64,000 nucleotides of DNA, taken from NCBI RefSeq assembly GCF_018336935.1, contig NZ_CP068771.1:558001-622000 (forward strand). Reading direction: 5' to 3'. Below, one piece after another: positions 63,701 through 64,000 of this stretch. The stretch comes from Serratia plymuthica (GTDB lineage: Bacteria; Pseudomonadota; Gammaproteobacteria; Enterobacterales; Enterobacteriaceae). Every line of letters begins with the position of its first letter. Within the stretch, counting starts at the first letter, position 1. The notes under the pieces were generated by a model. It saw nothing but the letters and a program-made list of their open reading frames with translations, was not told the DNA's origin and made no database searches. A program made the translations under genes and the position numbers.

Positions 63701-64000
63701 GTGACTGATAATCAGGTTTCGCTGAATGCGAACGACGTTAAGCTGATTCGGGAGCAGGATTTTTTTAACTGCAAAGACTTTCATCTGTTTATCTATAACA
63801 AGGTGGAGAGCGCGACCGGGCTGCATCAGCATGACTACTATGAGTTCACCATCGTCCTGAGCGGTAAATGCTATCAGGAGATCAACGGCAAGCGGGTGCT
63901 GCTGGAGCGGGGAGACTTTGTTTTTATCCCTATTGGCTCACGCCACCAGAGCTTTTATGAGTTTGGTGCCGCGAAAATTTTCAACGTGGCGGTCGGCAAG
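63701..64000 (+). CDS. chbR: AraC-family regulator, ChbR-like (5' part, runs off the window)
   Basis: The first 100 codons of a ChbR-type regulator, starting at GTG 63701 after GGGAG. The cupin-like sensing domain shows [30 protein letters not shown] and [10 protein letters not shown], very close to E. coli ChbR. The DNA-binding AraC half lies beyond the window. It is 13 bases after the GH1 gene, so regulator and hydrolase are in one transcript. In E. coli chbR is inside the operon too. A dual activator/repressor role is expected from the family. Confidence 0.88.
   Translation, partial: MTDNQVSLNANDVKLIREQDFFNCKDFHLFIYNKVESATGLHQHDYYEFTIVLSGKCYQEINGKRVLLERGDFVFIPIGSRHQSFYEFGAAKIFNVAVGK

Overview
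The window is about 64 kb of chromosome from an enterobacterium of the Yersiniaceae type, most likely a Serratia. I base this on protein similarity to E. coli core genes as I remember them, the high GC content, ERIC repeats, and cysG sitting in front of cysDNC. The genus is an inference; no 16S gene is present. Coding is dense and almost every gene has a recognisable family. The window opens inside clcA and closes inside a chbR-like regulator. I see no rRNA, tRNA, CRISPR array, prophage or insertion sequence.

Layout. (1) 1-8272: clcA (3' end), erpA, then the leftward block mtnN-btuF-TRIC channel, then dgt, degP with a sigma-E promoter, and a glycerate kinase. (2) 8302-19001: barA (leftward), rlmD, relA, mazG, pyrG, eno, the conserved stringent-response and glycolysis block. 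(3) 19242-30085: a leftward histidine-utilisation block, hutU-hutH-permease-ABC transporter (binding protein, permease, ATPase)-HutH paralog, followed upstream by an AAHS-type MFS carrier. (4) 30409-31579: queE and queD (queuosine precursor). (5) 32137-42269: sulfate assimilation, cysJIH, then iap, then cysG-cysD-cysN-cysC. (6) 42355-53290: ygbE, a leftward polar amino-acid ABC transporter, ftsB-ispD-ispF-truD, a leftward acyltransferase, then surE-pcm-nlpD-rpoS. (7) 53371-60092: mutS, then an accessory SDR / broken aldo-keto reductase / SMP-30-like operon with a divergent LysR regulator. (8) 60563-64000: a chitobiose/cellobiose-type PTS operon (EIIB, EIIC, GH1 phospho-glucosidase, ChbR-like regulator).

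How it fits together. The hut block imports histidine (or related compounds) by two carriers and converts histidine through urocanate to imidazolonepropionate; hutI, hutG and the regulator hutC are not in the window. The cys block reduces sulfate to sulfide, with siroheme for CysI supplied by the neighbouring cysG. The rpoS end carries the envelope and stationary-phase genes in their usual order except for the inserted acyltransferase.

The most interesting points are: a HutH paralog at the end of the hut transport operon that lacks the Ala-Ser-Gly triad needed to form the MIO cofactor (it reads Tyr-Leu-Thr) and has other active-site changes; a 10-bp palindrome TGTATRTACA shared by the hutU promoter and the MFS promoter, suggesting one regulator for both; an aldo-keto reductase broken by an exact 5-bp tandem duplication; and accessory genes inserted at otherwise conserved junctions (truD/surE and ygbE/ftsB).
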